From positions 62,001 to 126,000 of the forward strand of contig NZ_PHNC01000006.1 of the NCBI RefSeq assembly GCF_003121295.1: a DNA stretch of 64,000 nt, read 5' to 3'. The notes under the pieces are model-generated. The model made no database searches. It saw only the letters and a list, made by a program, of their open reading frames with translations, and was not told the DNA's origin. Below, piece by piece: positions 1-9,539 of this stretch. The translations under genes and the position numbers were made by a program. Each line of letters opens with the position of its first letter. The first letter of the stretch is position 1. The DNA comes from Streptomyces orinoci (lineage in GTDB: Bacteria > Actinomycetota > Actinomycetes > Streptomycetales > Streptomycetaceae).

Positions 1-68
1 ACCTCCGCGCCGCCATTACCCTCTGTGGTGAGGCCGTGCTGACGGCCCGGCAGAACGGGGGAACTCCT

Positions 69-572
69 ATGCGCTATCTGGTGCGTGACCGCATGCTCGC
101 CTTTCACGAGGAGGCATGGATCGAGACCGAGCACCGGCAGAAGCTGTACCGGGTGGACCGGAAGCTGTTCCGGCTGCGCAACACCTTCGCGGTGGTGGAC
201 GTCGAGGGCCGCCAGATCGCCGGCATCGTCAAAAAGGCACTGACCTTTCACCACACCCTGCTCATCAAGCAGAACGGCACCGTGGTCGCCCGGGTCAGCA
301 AGCGGGCCTTCACCCTCTTCCGGGACCGCTTCACCGTGCGGCTGAGCGATGGACGGCGGCTGGCCATCACCGGCAACCTCTGGGACCGCGAATTCGACAT
401 CCAGCACCAGGGCACCACCCTGGCCCATATCTCCCGGCGCTGGTTCAGCATTCGTGATGTCTACACGGTGGATGTACTGCACCAGCCGGACGAGATTCTG
501 CTGCTGGTCGTGGCCGTATGTGTGGACCACATCCTCCAGGACCTCAAGGGCGAGAAGCTCACCAATCTCTGA
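69..572 (+). CDS. LURP-one-related (scramblase-fold) family protein
   Basis: The 167-residue product has the repeated beta-strand pattern of the LURP-one/tubby-like fold, with RYLVRDRMLAFHEEAWIE at the start and ITGNLWDREFDIQ in the middle. No catalytic motif is expected or seen. Bacterial members are small cytosolic proteins of unknown role, and membrane or lipid contact is inferred only from the fold. I start at ATG 69 because a GGGGGAA ribosome site lies just upstream; an in-frame GTG at 36 would add 11 unconvincing residues. The gene stands alone, about 180 bases before the TPR gene and on the same strand. Family call is fairly sure, function unknown. Confidence 0.8.
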   Translation: MRYLVRDRMLAFHEEAWIETEHRQKLYRVDRKLFRLRNTFAVVDVEGRQIAGIVKKALTFHHTLLIKQNGTVVARVSKRAFTLFRDRFTVRLSDGRRLAITGNLWDREFDIQHQGTTLAHISRRWFSIRDVYTVDVLHQPDEILLLVVAVCVDHILQDLKGEKLTNL

Positions 573-755
573 ACCGGGCGCCCCGCCGCACGCGCGGCCT
601 GAGGACCCGTACGACTCAGTGATGACACCCGTCCCACCGTGGTACCGCAGTCTGACGCCAAACCCGCATCCAGGCTGACCTGCCCGACTGCCGTCCGCTC
701 ATAGGTTGTTGGGCGAAGACCGGTGACGGCGATCGATGAGGAAGACGGGCACATC

Positions 756-1778
756 ATGTACAGCAAGGCCTTCGCTCCCGAATACCAAGGAGTGCTCGGG
801 TCCGCTCTCTCGGTGAACTCCTCCTACGAGGAGGTGCTGGCCAAGGCGACCGAGGAGCAGCGCCGTTCGACGCTGGGATATGCGCGGGCCGGGCTGGCGG
901 TGGCGGAGGCGAACCGGCGGCTGGGCCGGGTGGCCGAGGCCGAGCGGGCCTGGCGGGACAGCTACCGTGCCGCACGGCGGGCCGGGGACAGCGCGGCGAT
1001 GGCCTGGGCGCTGTGGAGCGGCGGCACCCTGGCCCGGCAGCGCGGCAGGCTGGCGCTGGCCTGCCGCTGGCTGGCGGCCGCCGCCGAGTGCGCGGAGCGC
1101 GGCGGGGACCGGACCGCCCGGGGCTACGCCCTGGCCGGGCTGGCGGAGACCGGCCGTATCCGGGGCGACTACGCGGCCGTCGCCGCACTGCATGAGCAGC
1201 TGCTGGCCGAGGCGCGGGCGCATGGCGAGGCCCGGCATATGGTGTGGGCGCTGGAGGGCATCGCGCAGATGCACCGCAACACCGGTTCGCTGGATACCGC
1301 GTTGGCGATGTTCGAGGAAGCCGCGGAGATAGCCGCCGGCGCCGAGGACGCCCGCGGTCATGCCTGGGCGCTGCGCGGCATCGCCGATGTGCGGTCGGTA
1401 CGGGGTGAGACCGGCCGGGCGCTGTCCCTGCTCACCCGGGCCGAGGGGATCTGCCGGAGCATGCGGCTGGAGAGCGCGCTGGCGTACAACCACAAGATGC
1501 GCGGGAACGTGCTGTTCCGCGCCGGGCGGTACGAGGAGGCGCGCGAGGTCTACTCCGGCGCCCTGGCGGAGTTCCGGGCCATGGAGGAACCGCGCGGGGC
1601 AGCCCTGTCCAGGCTGGGACTGGTCAAGTCGCTGGCTCGCCTTGGCCGTTCGGCCGAGGAGACGGAAGCCGACCTGGCCGAGCTCGATGAGACCTTCCGC
1701 CGTATCGGTCTGGACCACGCCCGCGCCGGCCTGGAGCGCTTCCGGGCGGAACTGGGGGCCCGGGCGGCGGCCGCCTGA
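756..1778 (+). CDS. Tetratricopeptide-repeat protein
   Basis: About 340 residues, nearly all helical repeats of TPR type. Recurrent A-x(2)-G-x-A and AWALxGIA helices run from roughly residue 30 to 330 (for example MVWALEGIAQMHRNTGSL and HAWALRGIADVRSVRG). Such proteins act as protein-interaction scaffolds; no enzymatic domain or DNA-binding helix is present. ATG 756 is preceded by GAGGAAG about 12 bases away, while GTG 723 in the same frame is a possible longer start. The gene is followed after 123 bases by a membrane SpoIIE phosphatase on the same strand, so the two may work together in signalling, but that is inference from position only. Confidence 0.75.
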   Translation: MYSKAFAPEYQGVLGSALSVNSSYEEVLAKATEEQRRSTLGYARAGLAVAEANRRLGRVAEAERAWRDSYRAARRAGDSAAMAWALWSGGTLARQRGRLALACRWLAAAAECAERGGDRTARGYALAGLAETGRIRGDYAAVAALHEQLLAEARAHGEARHMVWALEGIAQMHRNTGSLDTALAMFEEAAEIAAGAEDARGHAWALRGIADVRSVRGETGRALSLLTRAEGICRSMRLESALAYNHKMRGNVLFRAGRYEEAREVYSGALAEFRAMEEPRGAALSRLGLVKSLARLGRSAEETEADLAELDETFRRIGLDHARAGLERFRAELGARAAAA

Positions 1779-1901
1779 GATCCCCGGCGCCGGGCCCCGG
1801 CGTGCCGCCCGCCTGTGCCGGCGCACCCGGGTGAGGATGTCGGATACCCGTGCCCGTGGGGTGAGCGGCACCGGGGCGGCCGGGAGAGCGGGAGCGGGTA
1901 C

Positions 1902-3008
1902 GTGAGGAGAGCGAGTGCGCGGCGCACCGTCGTGGCGCGCTGGTTGGTGCGTCATCCGCGACTGCTGCCGGTGCTGCTGCTGGTGGCGGGCGTCCTGCTC
2001 GACTACAACACCTCTCCGCACTTCAGCGCCGAGGCCTTCTACACCGCGGCGCCGATGACGGCCGCCGCGCTGCTCTCGCTGCGGGCGACCATCCTGGCCG
2101 GTATCGGCGCCTGCCTCGCCGACCTGGCCCTGCTGGCCCACTTCGGGTTCATCGAGGATTCCGGCGGTCTGAGCGAGCTGGCCGCGGTGGCCACCGTCTC
2201 GGCCTTCGCCGTGGTGGTCAACCGTCTGATCCACTACCGCGATGTACGGCTGCGGTCCATGCGCCGGGTGGCCCTCACCGTGCAGCGCGCCGTACTGCCC
2301 CAGCCGCCCACGGCCATCGGCCCGCTGCGGATCGCGGTGCGCTACCAGTCGGCCGTCGCGGACGCGCAGATCGGCGGTGATCTGTACAGCGTGCAGGACA
2401 CCCCCCATGGGGTGCGCTGTCTGATCGGTGATGTCCGGGGCAAGGGCATGGAGGCGGTGAAGACGGTGGATGTGGCGCTGGGGGTGTTCCGGGAGGCGGC
2501 CGAGGAGGAACCCGACCTGGTGTGCGTCGCGGCCCGGCTGGACCGGGCCCTGCGACGGGAGGCAGGGCGGCGGGCGGGCGTGGAGCGGGTGGAGGGCTTT
2601 GTCACCGCCGTACTGGCCGAGATCCCGCACCGCGGTACCGGGCTGCGGCTGGTCAACCGCGGCCACCCGGTGCCGCTGGTGCTGTACGGGGGCGAGGCGC
2701 ACCCGGTGGAACCGTCCCGTCCGGCGCTGCCCCTGGCGCTGGGGGACCTGGATCCGGAGGGGGATTGGGTGGACTCGGTGGGCTTCCCGCCCGGGGCGAC
2801 CCTGCTGCTGTACACCGATGGCCTGACCGAGGCCCGTGACGGTGCCGGGGTCTTCTACGACCCGGTCGCCGGGCTGGCCGGGCGGGAGTTCTCCGAGCCG
2901 GACGCGCTGCTGGACGCCTTGCTGAGCGAGGTGGGCCACCATACGGGTGGCCGTATCACCGATGACCTGGCACTGCTCGCCGTCACCCGCACCTCGGCCG
3001 GGTGCTGA
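1902..3008 (+). CDS. Membrane-anchored SpoIIE-type PP2C serine/threonine phosphatase
   Basis: The 368-residue protein has three to four hydrophobic segments in its first 120 residues, then a SpoIIE/PP2C domain. Metal-binding motifs are visible: IGGDLYSV, LIGDVRGKGMEA, LLLYTDGLTEARD and the final DDLALLAV. It should dephosphorylate serine/threonine on a partner protein at the inner membrane; in actinobacteria such enzymes often act on anti-anti-sigma factors. No PAS or GAF sensor is attached, so the membrane part is the probable input. The GTG start at 1902 has a GGAG seven bases ahead, which is better than an upstream GTG near 1815. No anti-sigma or anti-anti-sigma gene is adjacent. Confidence 0.85.
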   Translation: MRRASARRTVVARWLVRHPRLLPVLLLVAGVLLDYNTSPHFSAEAFYTAAPMTAAALLSLRATILAGIGACLADLALLAHFGFIEDSGGLSELAAVATVSAFAVVVNRLIHYRDVRLRSMRRVALTVQRAVLPQPPTAIGPLRIAVRYQSAVADAQIGGDLYSVQDTPHGVRCLIGDVRGKGMEAVKTVDVALGVFREAAEEEPDLVCVAARLDRALRREAGRRAGVERVEGFVTAVLAEIPHRGTGLRLVNRGHPVPLVLYGGEAHPVEPSRPALPLALGDLDPEGDWVDSVGFPPGATLLLYTDGLTEARDGAGVFYDPVAGLAGREFSEPDALLDALLSEVGHHTGGRITDDLALLAVTRTSAGC

Positions 3009-3280
3009 CCCAACTAACCGTCTTACGGCGGCAGTTGGCGCCGTACCGTCCATGCCCCGCGCCCCCGGCAGGCGGCCGGCCACCGGGTGCGCTGATGGAG
3101 TCCGCCGTCCGCGCCGGGCCGACGGGCGCCCTCGCCGGCCGCCGCCGGTGGCCGCGGGTCGCCGCGGGAGTTGTACGGGCGGGACGCCGCCCGCCCCGCG
3201 CGGCATACCTGCCGCTCGCGGCGATCGGTGCGATGGTGCTGCTGCTCAAGGTGACCGATGCCGTGCGAGGAGGCAGGCCC

Positions 3281-4993
3281 ATGAATCCCGGACCCACCCG
3301 CTGGAACGCACTTGACCGCTGCTGGGAGACCACCGCCCGGGGCCGGGCCGTGCTCACCGATCCCCGGATCAACAAGGGCACCGCCTTTCCCGCCGGGGAG
3401 CGGCAGGAACTCGGCCTCATCGGCCTGCTGCCGCCCCGGGTGCTCACCCTGGAGCAGCAGACCGCCAGGGTCTTTGCCCAGTACCGGGTCCAGCCCAGTG
3501 ACCTGGCCAAACACGTCTATCTGACCGCCCTGCACGACCGCAACGAAGTGCTCTTCTACCGGCTGATCAGCGAGCATCTGGAGGAGATGCTGCCGATTGT
3601 CTACACCCCCACCGTGGGCACCGCGATCGAGCGCTACAGCTATGAGTACCGGCGTCCGCGCGGGGTCTATCTCTCGGTGGATGCCCCGGCGGATATCGAA
3701 CGATCGCTGCTGGCCACCGGGCTGGGACCGGACGAGGTCGATCTGCTGGTGGCCACCGATGGCGAGGCGATCCTGGGCATCGGCGACTGGGGCGTGGGCG
3801 GCATCAATATCTCGGTGGGCAAGCTCGCGGTGTACACCGCCGCCGGTGGCATCGACCCGGCCCGCACCATCGCGGTGATGCTCGATGTGGGCACCGGCCG
3901 CAAGGAGTTGCTGGACGATCCCCTCTATCTGGGCAACCGCCACCCGCGGGTGGACCGCGAAGCCTATGACGCCTTTATCGAGGCATATGTGGAGACCGCC
4001 AACCGGCTTTTCCCTCATGCCCTGTTGCACTGGGAGGACTTCGGCCCCGGCAACGCCCGTCGCGTCCTGGCCCGCTTCCGGGACCGGGTGCTCACCTTCA
4101 ACGACGATGTGCAGGGCACCGGAGCGGTGAACCTGGCGGCGGTGCTCTCGGGGGTACGGGCCAGCGGCACCCCGCTGCGGGAGCACCGGGTGGTGGTGTT
4201 CGGTGCGGGCACGGCGGGGGTGGGGGTCGCGGACCAGCTGCGTGACGCGCTGGTCCGGGACGGGATGGCGGCGGCGGAGGCGACCCGGCGGATCTGGTGC
4301 ATCGACCGGCCCGGTCTGCTCACGGACGACCTGTCCGGGCTGCGGGACTTCCAGCTCTCCTATGCGCGCCCGGCGGGCGAGGTCGCGGGCTGGCGGCGTG
4401 ACCCGGCCCTGGGGGGCATTGCCCTGTCGGAGGTGGTGCACCAGGTGAGGCCGACCATTCTAATCGGCACCTCGGGGCAGGGCGGGGCCTTCACCGAGTC
4501 CATCGTCCGGGAGATGGCCGCGGCCGTGGCCCGGCCGATCATCCTGCCGATGTCCAATCCCACGCCCTTGGCGGAGGCCGCCCCCGCGGATTTGCTGGCC
4601 TGGACCGATGGCCGGGCCCTGGTGGCCACCGGCAGCCCCTTCGAGCCGGTGACCCATGGGGAGGTCACCTACTCCATCGGGCAGGCGAACAACGCCCTGG
4701 TCTTTCCCGGGCTGGGCCTGGGCACGATTGTCGCCCGGGCGGCGCGGATCACCGACGGCATGCTCAAGGCCGCGGCCGAGGCGGTTGCCGGTCAGGTGGA
4801 CCCGAGCGAGCCGGGCGCGGCGATCCTGCCGCCGATGCGGCGGTTGCGGGATACCTCGGTGGCGGTGGGGGCGGCGGTGGCCCGCGCCGCGGTCCGGGAT
4901 CGGGTGGCCCGGGCGGAGATCGGGGAGGACGTGGCCGCCCGGATCCGGGCGGCGATGTGGGAGCCGGATTATTGGCCGGTACGGGCGGTCTGA
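3281..4993 (+). CDS. maeA: Malic enzyme (oxaloacetate-decarboxylating malate dehydrogenase), large form
   Basis: Converts malate to pyruvate and CO2 with reduction of NAD(P). The 570-residue length and two-domain order fit the large single-chain form. Visible landmarks are the YTPTVGTA substrate-binding segment, GIGDWGVGGINISVGKLA with the catalytic lysine region, NDDVQGTGAV for metal binding, a dinucleotide fold with VFGAGTAGVGVA, and GTSGQGGAF and MSNPTPLAE near the end. ATG 3281 follows a GAGGAGGC ribosome site; the open frame continues upstream but that part is not malic enzyme. The sequence alone does not settle NAD versus NADP. It could supply pyruvate when the TCA cycle is limited by oxygen. 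Confidence 0.9.
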   Translation: MNPGPTRWNALDRCWETTARGRAVLTDPRINKGTAFPAGERQELGLIGLLPPRVLTLEQQTARVFAQYRVQPSDLAKHVYLTALHDRNEVLFYRLISEHLEEMLPIVYTPTVGTAIERYSYEYRRPRGVYLSVDAPADIERSLLATGLGPDEVDLLVATDGEAILGIGDWGVGGINISVGKLAVYTAAGGIDPARTIAVMLDVGTGRKELLDDPLYLGNRHPRVDREAYDAFIEAYVETANRLFPHALLHWEDFGPGNARRVLARFRDRVLTFNDDVQGTGAVNLAAVLSGVRASGTPLREHRVVVFGAGTAGVGVADQLRDALVRDGMAAAEATRRIWCIDRPGLLTDDLSGLRDFQLSYARPAGEVAGWRRDPALGGIALSEVVHQVRPTILIGTSGQGGAFTESIVREMAAAVARPIILPMSNPTPLAEAAPADLLAWTDGRALVATGSPFEPVTHGEVTYSIGQANNALVFPGLGLGTIVARAARITDGMLKAAAEAVAGQVDPSEPGAAILPPMRRLRDTSVAVGAAVARAAVRDRVARAEIGEDVAARIRAAMWEPDYWPVRAV

Positions 4994-5003
4994 GCGCGCC
5001 CCG

Positions 5004-5046
5004 GCGAGGGGCGCGGGGAACTGGGCGACCAGCCGCAACGCGGCCC
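5004..5046. repeat. Dispersed streptomycete intergenic repeat, copy 1
   Basis: Just after the malic enzyme stop there is GAGGGGCGCGGGGAACTG followed by GGCGACCAGCC. This core is common between genes in Streptomyces genomes. A second copy in this window, near 55790, shares GGGGCGCGGGGAACTG and CGACC.GCCAC. It is non-coding and its role is unknown. Confidence 0.55.
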
Positions 5047-5190
5047 CCAGCCAAGAGGATGTCTGATCAGCGTCCAGGCCGTGACGCAGGTTTCGCCGGT
5101 TTCCGTAGGACGTGCGTCGGCTCACGGCGGCGAAAACGATGACGCGCAACCCCTGTAAAGGCAGTGGGAATTGCGTGACCGCCGACAGGG

Positions 5191-5676
5191 CTACGAGGCA
5201 GGCGGCTTACCGGGCGGTTGCCAGCCGCGGGTGAGGATGTCGAAGACCGCCTCGACGGCGGCCCGGTGGTCCGGCCGGCTGCGCGTGAGGGCCGGGATGT
5301 CGAGTACAAACCGGGCAAGAGCCTTGCAGGCGAGGTCGTCGTGGTCCACGCCGAGCTCATCGGCGATGGCCGCGCCGAGGCTGTCGGCGTACCGGGTCCA
5401 CATGCGTTCGGCGTATGCACGCAGCGCCGGCGTGGAGTCCACCAGGTTGAGGAACGCGGGCCCCTGAGGATGCGCCTCGATCGAAGGCCAGGTGTCGAGG
5501 ACATGCTGCCGGAGGGCGTCGAGGATGCCCTGACCCGAGGGCCGCTCCCGCACCGCCGCGATCAGCTCCGCCTCTCGGTCCTCGTCCAGGTCGAATACCA
5601 GCGCTTCCTTGCCGCTGAAGTGCTTGAACACCGTGGCGGTCGATACATCGGCGGCGTCGGCGATGTCACGGATGCC
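5191..5676 (-). pseudogene. TetR-family regulator lacking its N-terminus
   Basis: Reading the minus strand, the frame carries the second half of a TetR helix-turn-helix (IRDIADAADVSTATVFKHFS) followed by about 140 residues of normal ligand-binding domain ending PPGKPPAS. The usual first 25 to 30 residues and the start codon are missing: upstream of the IRDIA segment the frame runs into DNA that codes for an FAD monooxygenase on the other strand. The break is at about 5676. Loss of the first HTH helix and of any promoter makes a working repressor very unlikely. It was evidently the divergent regulator of the neighbouring monooxygenase. Confidence 0.8.
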
Positions 5677-6751
5677 AGGCGGCACCCTCGATCTGCACGC
5701 CGACCACGGCCAGGCCGCCCTGCGCCAAGCCGGCCTGCTCGACGAGTTCCTCGCCCTCGCCCGTCCCGAAGGGCAGGAGATGCGCAAGCTGGACCCGGCG
5801 GGCACGGTCACCTTCCGTCAAGTCCCTGCCACCGACGAGCTCTTCAAGCCGGAAATCGACCGCGGCCAGCTGCGCAACCTGCTGCTCGACTCCCTGCGGA
5901 CGGGAACCGTGCACTGGGGCCGCACCCTCGACACCGTCAGCGGACCCGCCGAGGGGCCGCGGCGCCTGCACTTCGCCGACGGCACAAGCATCGAGACCGA
6001 CCTGGTCATCGGCGCCGACGGCGCCTTCTCCCGGGTACGCACGGCCGTGTCCCCCGCCGTCCCCGAGTACACCGGGTTCAGCTTCCTGGAGGCATGGTTC
6101 TCCGATGTGGACAACCGGCACCCCGGGATCGCCGAGCTGGTCGGCTCGGGCAGCGCCCACGCGGCTGATGGCGAACGCGGCCTGTTCGCCCAGCGCAACA
6201 GCGGAAACCAGATCCGCGTCTACCTCATCCGGCGCGGTCCGGCCGACTGGATCCCCGCCAAGGGGCTGACCGCCGAGGACACCGATGCCATCCGCGCCCT
6301 GCTGTGCGACGAGTACGCCCACTGGTCGCCCCGTATGCGCCAGATGATCACCGAAAACGACGGCCCCTACATCCACCGCCCGATCCTCGCCCTCCCTGTC
6401 CCGCACACCTGGGACCACAACCCGACGGTGACCCTGCTCGGCGATGCCGCCCATCTGATGCCCCCGCTCGGCGTCGGCGTCAACCTGGCCATGCAGGACG
6501 CCGGCGAACTCGCCCTCGCCCTCGCCGACGCGGCCACTGTGGACGACGCCCTCCGCGGCTACGAGCAGACCATGCTCCCCCGCGCCATCGAGACGGCCAA
6601 GGCCCTCGAAGGCGCCACCCAGCACCTGCTGTCCGCCGCCATACCCGACTTCGGCGGCCGCAGCGACGCCCCCCGGGCAGCCGGCCCCGGCGGGGAGGGA
6701 ACGGGGCACCCTGGCCGGGCCGATGCGCACGGCCCGGCCAGGAGCCGCTGA
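5677..6751 (+). pseudogene. TetX-like FAD-dependent monooxygenase lacking its N-terminus
   Basis: From GGTLDLHADHGQAALR onward the product matches the p-hydroxybenzoate-hydroxylase/TetX family, with TDLVIGADGAFSRVR (the DG motif), VTLLGDAAHLMPPLGVG (the GD motif) and a normal C-terminus. The first 60 to 80 residues, which hold the GxGxxG FAD-binding loop, are missing. Open frame continues upstream only by reading antisense through the tetR fragment. Without the Rossmann loop the protein cannot bind FAD normally. The same deletion that removed this end removed the start of the divergent tetR. Confidence 0.8.
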
Positions 6752-6763
6752 ACCGGCACCCCG

Positions 6764-9088
6764 TCAGGAGGCGGTGCCCTCCAGTTCCCTGCGCACCGTG
6801 CGGGCCGCCGCGACCAGGTTTTCCAGGGCGGCGCGTACCTCCGCCCAACCGCGGGTCTTCAGGCCGCAGTCGGGGTTGACCCACAGACGGCCGGCGGGGA
6901 TCGCGGCCAGGCCCTTGCGCAGCAGGTCCGCGATTTCGCCGGCGCCGGGGACGCGTGGCGAGTGGATGTCGTACACCCCTGGGCCGACTTCGCGCGGGTA
7001 GCCCGCCGTGGCGAGCTCGTCGGCGACCCGCATATGGGAGCGGGCGGCTTCCAGGCTGATGACATCGGCGTCGAGGTCGCCGATGGCCGCCAGGACATCG
7101 CCGAACTCGGCGTAGCACATATGGGTGTGGATCTGGGTGTCCGGCCGGGTGCCGCCGGTGGCGAGGCGGAAGGACTCGGTGGCCCAGGCGAGGTACGCCG
7201 CGTGGTCGGCCGTACGCAGCGGGAGCGTCTCACGCAGCGCCGGCTCATCGACCTGGATCACCGAAGTGCCCGCGGACTCCAGGTCGTTCACCTCGTCGCG
7301 CAGCGCGAGGGCCACCTGGCGGGCGGTCTCGCCGAGCGGCTGGTCGTCGCGGACGAAGGACCAGGCGAGCATGGTGACGGGTCCGGTGAGCATGCCCTTG
7401 ACCGGGCGGGCGGTGAGCGACTGGGCGTAGCGGGTCCAGCGCACGGTCATCGGCTCGGGGCGGGAGATGTCACCGGCGAGGATCGGCGGGCGGACATAGC
7501 GGGTGCCATAGGACTGCACCCAGCCGTGCCGGGTGGCCAGATACCCGGTGAGCTGTTCGGCGAAGTACTGGACCATGTCGTTGCGTTCGGGTTCGCCATG
7601 TACCAGGACATCCAGGCCGGTCTTCTCCTGGAAGGCGATGACCTCACGGATCTCTGCCTCGATGCGCTCCTGGTACCGGGCGGCGCCGATGCGGCCGGCC
7701 CGCAAGTCGGCGCGGGCGGTGCGCAGTTCACCGGTCTGCGGGAAGGAGCCGATGGTGGTGGTGGGCAGCAACGGCAGGCCCAGGTGGGCGCGTTGGGCCG
7801 CGGTGCGCCGGTGGTAGGGCTGGGAGCGGCGGGTGTCGGCGTCGGTGACGGCGGCGGCGCGGGCGCGGACCGCCGGGTCCCGGGTGATGGCCGAGGCGGC
7901 CCGGGAGGCCAGGTCGGCGCGGTTGGCGGCGAGGTCGGCGGCGATCGAACCGGCCCCGTGGGAAAGGCCCTTGGCGAGGATGACCACCTCCTGGACCTTC
8001 TGGCGGGCGAAGGCGAGCCAGCGGAGGATCTGCGGGTCGATGTCCCGTTCGGCCGTGGCGTCCAGCGGGACGTGCAGCAGGGAGCAGGAGGCCGCGACAT
8101 CGACCCGCTCGGCGAGACCGAGGAGGGTGCCCAAGGTGGACAGCGAATTCTCCAGGTCGTCGATCCAGATATTGCGCCCATTGACCACACCGGCCACCAG
8201 GCGCTTGCCGGGCAGGCCGCCGACGGCCGCGAGGCCCTCCAGGTTGGCGGCCGCGGAGCGGGTGAAGTCCAGGGCGAGCCCCTCCACCGGGGCCTTGGCC
8301 AGGACCGGCAGGGCCTCGCCCAGCCGGTCGAAGTACGAGGCGACCAGCAGCCTGGGGCGGTCGGCGCGGGTGCCCAGTTCGCGGTAGGCGCGGGCGGCGG
8401 CGTTCAGTTCGGCCGGGGTACGGTCCTGCACCAGCGCGGGCTCGTCGAGCTGTACCCACTCCGCACCGGCGGCCCGCAGCTCGGCCAGTACCTCGGCGTA
8501 CACCGGCAGCAGCCGGTCCAGCAGAGTGAGCGGCTCGAAGCCGGCGGCGACGCCGGGCGCCGGCTTGGCCAGCAGCAGATAGGTGACCGGTCCGAGCAGG
8601 ACCGGGCGGGCGGCCAGACCCAGGGTGAGGGCTTCGGTGAGTTCGGCGACCTGCTTGGCGGCGTCGGTGGTGAACACGGTGTCGGGGCCGAGTTCGGGGA
8701 CCAGGTAGTGGTAGTTGGTGTCGAACCATTTGGTCATCTCCAGCGGCGCCACCTCCTGGGTGCCGCGGGCCATGGCGAAGTAGCCGTCCAGGGCGTTGCT
8801 TTGGACGGCCGCCCGGTGCCGGGCCGGGATCGCTCCCACCATCACGGTGGTGTCCAGGACGTGGTCGTAGTACGAGAAGTCGCCGGTGGGCACCTCATGG
8901 ATGCCGGCCTCGGCGAGCTGCCGCCAGTTGGCGCGGCGCAGCCGGGCGGCCGTCTCCCGCAGGGCGTCGGCGGTGACCCGGCCCTTCCAGTAGCCCTCGA
9001 TCGCCTTCTTCAGTTCACGGCCCTGGCCCTGGCGGGGGTAGCCGTACACGGTGGCCCGTGCTGCCGCGGCTGCGGACTTGCTGGTCAC
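6764..9088 (-). CDS. metE: Cobalamin-independent methionine synthase
   Basis: Transfers a methyl group from 5-methyltetrahydropteroyl-triglutamate to homocysteine, the last step of methionine synthesis, without B12. The 774-residue length matches the family. The N-terminal folate-side domain begins with VYGYPRQGQGRELKKA, and the C-terminal catalytic domain starts near LPLLPTTTIGSFPQT. Zinc ligands sit in THMCYAEF and in the late NPDCGLKTRGW. The GTG at 9088 has AAGGAGAG just ahead. A cobalamin riboswitch lies upstream on the same strand, so the enzyme should be switched off when B12 allows the MetH route. The gene ends 12 bases from the monooxygenase remnant. Confidence 0.97.
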   Translation of the reverse strand: MTSKSAAAAARATVYGYPRQGQGRELKKAIEGYWKGRVTADALRETAARLRRANWRQLAEAGIHEVPTGDFSYYDHVLDTTVMVGAIPARHRAAVQSNALDGYFAMARGTQEVAPLEMTKWFDTNYHYLVPELGPDTVFTTDAAKQVAELTEALTLGLAARPVLLGPVTYLLLAKPAPGVAAGFEPLTLLDRLLPVYAEVLAELRAAGAEWVQLDEPALVQDRTPAELNAAARAYRELGTRADRPRLLVASYFDRLGEALPVLAKAPVEGLALDFTRSAAANLEGLAAVGGLPGKRLVAGVVNGRNIWIDDLENSLSTLGTLLGLAERVDVAASCSLLHVPLDATAERDIDPQILRWLAFARQKVQEVVILAKGLSHGAGSIAADLAANRADLASRAASAITRDPAVRARAAAVTDADTRRSQPYHRRTAAQRAHLGLPLLPTTTIGSFPQTGELRTARADLRAGRIGAARYQERIEAEIREVIAFQEKTGLDVLVHGEPERNDMVQYFAEQLTGYLATRHGWVQSYGTRYVRPPILAGDISRPEPMTVRWTRYAQSLTARPVKGMLTGPVTMLAWSFVRDDQPLGETARQVALALRDEVNDLESAGTSVIQVDEPALRETLPLRTADHAAYLAWATESFRLATGGTRPDTQIHTHMCYAEFGDVLAAIGDLDADVISLEAARSHMRVADELATAGYPREVGPGVYDIHSPRVPGAGEIADLLRKGLAAIPAGRLWVNPDCGLKTRGWAEVRAALENLVAAARTVRRELEGTAS

Positions 9089-9246
9089 AGAACTCTCCTT
9101 CGCGAGCTGCTGACTTGACCCCGATGGGAATACGGGCGCGAAGGGACGGCAGACCGGCCGGGACACCGTCATCATGGGTGCCCGTCCGCTGTGTACGCCG
9201 ACCCGCCCGCGAGGTCACCGGGATGTCCGCGCACGAGACGCTCGCA

Positions 9247-9457
9247 CGCGGGCAACGGGCAGGTCTTCGGACTCGCGGGCACGTCTGCCGGGCAGACCCC
9301 TACTGGCCGTCGCTTCCCAGGCCCTCGCCGGGCCCAGTGCGTATGACGGCGGTCGTTCCCGCTCACCGCTGCGGGGCAGTCCCGGATTCCCACCGGGTTC
9401 CCTCTTACGACGCGCCTGCCTGGCGGGCAGGGCGAACCAGCTGCACCGGCCACCCTA
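9247..9457 (-). promoter_or_regulatory. Cobalamin (B12) riboswitch controlling metE
   Basis: On the minus strand, the leader 160 to 370 bases before metE contains the class hallmarks: GGGAACCCGGTGGGAATCC, then GGGACTGCCCCGCAGCGGTG (around 9370-9392), and the downstream GTCCGAAGACCTGCC box at about 9258-9273. This order and spacing are those of an AdoCbl-type aptamer. In streptomycetes such elements repress B12-independent isozymes. The stretch between aptamer and GTG 9088 would hold the expression platform; I could not identify a clear terminator or a ribosome-site sequestering helix by eye. Confidence 0.92.
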
Positions 9458-9539
9458 GAGGGAGAACCCCCGGCAGCAACAGGGGTGTTCATCTGCCGGC
9501 GGCCGCCTCGGTGGGCTGGATGTGAGCGGTCCGCCTGTC

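Noticed and set aside
699..3206. An 835-codon open frame antisense to the TPR and SpoIIE genes
   Set aside because: It is a GC-skew shadow: low-complexity G/R/P/Q peptide, no ribosome site and no domain, while the plus-strand genes carry clear motifs.
3002..3280. Extending malic enzyme to a start at 3002
   Set aside because: The extra 93 residues are arginine/proline-rich and unlike the family, and GAGGAGGC precedes the ATG at 3281.
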